From NCBI GenBank assembly GCA_021162305.1, contig JAGGYX010000117.1:1-5979 (forward strand): a stretch of DNA of 5,979 bases, in the 5' to 3' direction. Numbering within the stretch: position 1 is the stretch's first letter; every line of letters starts with the position of its first letter. Of this stretch, positions 5,951 to 5,979 are shown piece after piece. This DNA comes from Thermoplasmata archaeon. Its GTDB lineage: Archaea > Thermoplasmatota > E2 > UBA202 > JdFR-43. Below the pieces are notes generated by a model. It made no database searches. It saw nothing but the letters and a program-made list of their open reading frames with translations, and was not told where the DNA came from. A program made the translations under genes and the position numbers.

Positions 5951-5979
5951 AGATAGAATGAAAAATGCAAATATTAAGA

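Larger units (their letters stand above)
5755..5979. other. Non-coding region upstream of trkA with a possible mobile-element edge
   Basis: This is the only sizeable gene-free stretch in the window. Besides the trkA promoter it contains a T-run (5843-5851) followed by GGGGTTGTCG (5853-5862), which resembles the termini of several insertion-sequence families, and a palindrome ATCATGAT (5881-5888). An imperfect hairpin lies at 5923-5950. A rightward ATG at 5958 reads MKNANIK to the window edge. In that frame the sequence is open back to a TAA at 5919-5921. Too little of that ORF is present to identify it, and no strong ribosome binding site or TATA box precedes it. Confidence 0.4.

Overview
The window looks like a piece of an AT-rich archaeal genome, most likely euryarchaeal and possibly from the Thermoplasmatota or a sediment lineage. 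The evidence is a large gingipain-type (C25) cysteine peptidase of the kind common in protein-degrading archaea, an Ogg2-type 8-oxoguanine DNA glycosylase, a Trk K+ uptake pair with a TATA-like element at archaeal spacing, and frequent AGA/AGG arginine codons. The lineage is an inference from gene content; no rRNA or other marker gene is present.

Layout: positions 1-2851 carry two rightward genes. The first is the C25 peptidase, whose 5' end lies outside the window. The second is ogg2, which starts on the last base of the peptidase stop codon (TAATG) behind a GGAGG ribosome binding site. Positions 2844-5754 carry a leftward operon read trkA, then trkH, then a DUF4392 / D-glutamate-cyclase-like gene. 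Its first two genes share an ATGA overlap. The third begins at or just after the trkH stop, but its N-terminal coding sequence has no normal in-frame start codon. The two gene blocks converge and overlap tail to tail by 8 bases, so almost every base up to 5754 is coding.

From 5755 to 5979 lies a non-coding stretch. It holds a TATA-like promoter for trkA, a sequence resembling an insertion-sequence end (GGGGTTGTCG), a short imperfect hairpin, and a possible rightward start codon that runs off the window.

Functionally, the leftward operon is a K+ uptake system: TrkH is the membrane channel and TrkA its nucleotide-binding cytoplasmic gate. It is coupled to a protein related to mammalian D-glutamate cyclase, which suggests, without proving, a link between K+ and glutamate pools. 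The rightward pair joins an apparently exported protease to a DNA-repair enzyme and has no obvious common function. I see no CRISPR array, tRNA, rRNA, or clearly new multi-gene system. The most useful points for follow-up are the broken start of the DUF4392 gene, the K+ / D-glutamate gene pairing, the split catalytic domain of the peptidase, and the possible mobile-element boundary at the right end.
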